This document shows, in pieces, positions 6,074-6,928 of a stretch of DNA of 6,928 bases. Below the pieces are notes generated by a model that was not told the origin of the DNA, searched no databases, and saw only the letters and a program-made list of their open reading frames with translations. A program made the position numbers and the translations under genes. This DNA comes from Bacteroides sp. (GTDB lineage Bacteria > Bacteroidota > Bacteroidia > Bacteroidales > SM23-62): assembly GCA_030589965.1 (NCBI GenBank), contig JAUUZM010000176.1, positions 1 through 6,928 of the forward strand. The letters are read 5' to 3'. Every line of letters begins with the position of its first letter. Positions within the stretch are counted from its first letter, which is position 1.

Positions 6074-6928
6074 ATGAGTACTGAGGATCTGGAAAATACC
6101 GATAGCTCTGAAGAGTACATGGATGATGGTACTTTTGAACCCGGGGAGGAACTTGAACTGAACCCCGATTCAGACGACCTGCATTCGGTCGTGCATCTTT
6201 CAGGCATGTACCAGGATTGGTTCCTGGATTATGCTTCCTATGTGATCCTTGAACGAGCGGTGCCCCATTTGAACGACGGACTGAAACCAGTTCAGCGGAG
6301 GATACTTCATTCCATGAAACGCCTGGATGACGGCCGGTACAATAAGGTTGCCAACATCATTGGCCATACCATGCAGTTCCATCCTCACGGGGATGCTTCT
6401 ATAGGAGATGCACTGGTGCAACTCGGACAAAAAGACCTTCTGGTTGACTGCCAGGGAAACTGGGGGAATATTCTGACTGGCGACGGTTCTGCTGCACCCA
6501 GGTACATCGAAGCCAGGCTCTCAAAGTTTGCACTGGATGTAGTTTTCAATCCCAAGACCACAAACTGGAAATTGTCATACGACGGGAGGAATAAGGAACC
6601 GGTTACCCTGCCGATGAAGTTCCCGCTTTTGTTGACCCAGGGGGTGGAAGGGATTGCAGTTGGACTGGCGTCTAAGATTCTTCCTCATAATTTTATTGAA
6701 TTAATAGATGCCAGCATTCAATACCTTAAAGAAAAGCCATTCGAGATCCTTCCGGATTTTCCCACCGGAGGTATGGCTGATTTTTCCAGGTATAATGACG
6801 GTATTCGGGGGGGAGCTGTAAAGGTCAGGGCCACGATCGAAAAGCTTGACAAGAAGCACCTGGTGATTACCGAGATCCCTTTTGGTAAAACCACGACCAC
6901 CCTTATTGATTCCATTGTCAAAGCCAAT
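6074..6928 (+). CDS. parC: DNA topoisomerase IV subunit A, 5' part (partial)
   Basis: An open frame from ATG 6074 to the window edge (285 codons), encoding the DNA-cleaving subunit that works with ParE. Residues 1-40 are an acidic, low-complexity extension rich in Glu and Asp. The breakage-reunion domain begins at LSGMYQDWFLDYASYVILERAVP and holds GLKPVQRRIL (69-78), HPHGDASIGDALV (103-115), and the catalytic tyrosine Y144 in AAPRYIEARLS, with the preceding R143. The position equal to Ser83 of E. coli GyrA is Ala108, while Asp87 is kept as D112. GVEGIAVGLASKILPHN (190-206) is also typical. The sequence closely resembles the Bacteroidota ParC type. Everything after residue 285, including the tower, coiled-coil gate and C-terminal domain, is beyond the window. 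It is co-transcribed with parE. Confidence 0.95.
   Translation, partial: MSTEDLENTDSSEEYMDDGTFEPGEELELNPDSDDLHSVVHLSGMYQDWFLDYASYVILERAVPHLNDGLKPVQRRILHSMKRLDDGRYNKVANIIGHTMQFHPHGDASIGDALVQLGQKDLLVDCQGNWGNILTGDGSAAPRYIEARLSKFALDVVFNPKTTNWKLSYDGRNKEPVTLPMKFPLLLTQGVEGIAVGLASKILPHNFIELIDASIQYLKEKPFEILPDFPTGGMADFSRYNDGIRGGAVKVRATIEKLDKKHLVITEIPFGKTTTTLIDSIVKAN

Noticed and set aside
6807..6813. Run of seven G in parC as a phase-variation or frameshift site
   Set aside because: The frame is intact across it, the protein (DGIRGGAVK) is normal for the family, and an essential gene is an unlikely target for switching.

Overview
The window looks like ordinary chromosomal housekeeping DNA from a Bacteroidota bacterium, probably Bacteroidales-like. 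Four things point there: the end of an adenylate kinase gene directly before obgE, an Obg protein with no C-terminal extension, ParE and ParC proteins of the Bacteroidota type with parE directly followed by parC, and promoter-like sites matching the TTG / TAnnTTTG pattern of Bacteroidota. All genes are on the + strand. The organism call rests on remembered family sequences, not on a search.

Left block (1-3496): the last codons of adk, then obgE, a PAP2-family membrane phosphatase, a lipoate-protein ligase and a PlsC-type acyltransferase. Junction gaps after obgE are 1, 10 and 3 bases, so this reads as one operon. It combines nucleotide metabolism and ribosome-assembly control (adk, obgE), lipid or lipid-carrier phosphate removal (PAP2), lipoylation (lplA) and phosphatidic acid synthesis (plsC). 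A perfect 18-bp palindrome covers the adk stop codon, and a promoter-like site in the end of lplA could give plsC its own transcript.

Middle (3497-4220): about 720 bases without an intact gene. The first 500 hold the remains of a Rossmann-fold, methyltransferase-like conserved hypothetical gene. It has lost its start region, is frameshifted once and carries an in-frame TAG. The next 170 or so bases are AT-rich with no recognisable content, then comes a good promoter candidate just before parE.

Right block (4221-6928): parE, complete, and parC, cut off by the window edge after 285 codons. Together they encode topoisomerase IV, which unlinks replicated chromosomes. The ParC quinolone-contact serine position is alanine.

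I found no mobile element, CRISPR array, RNA gene or evidently new system. The decayed gene and the two promoter-like sites are the parts most worth a second look.
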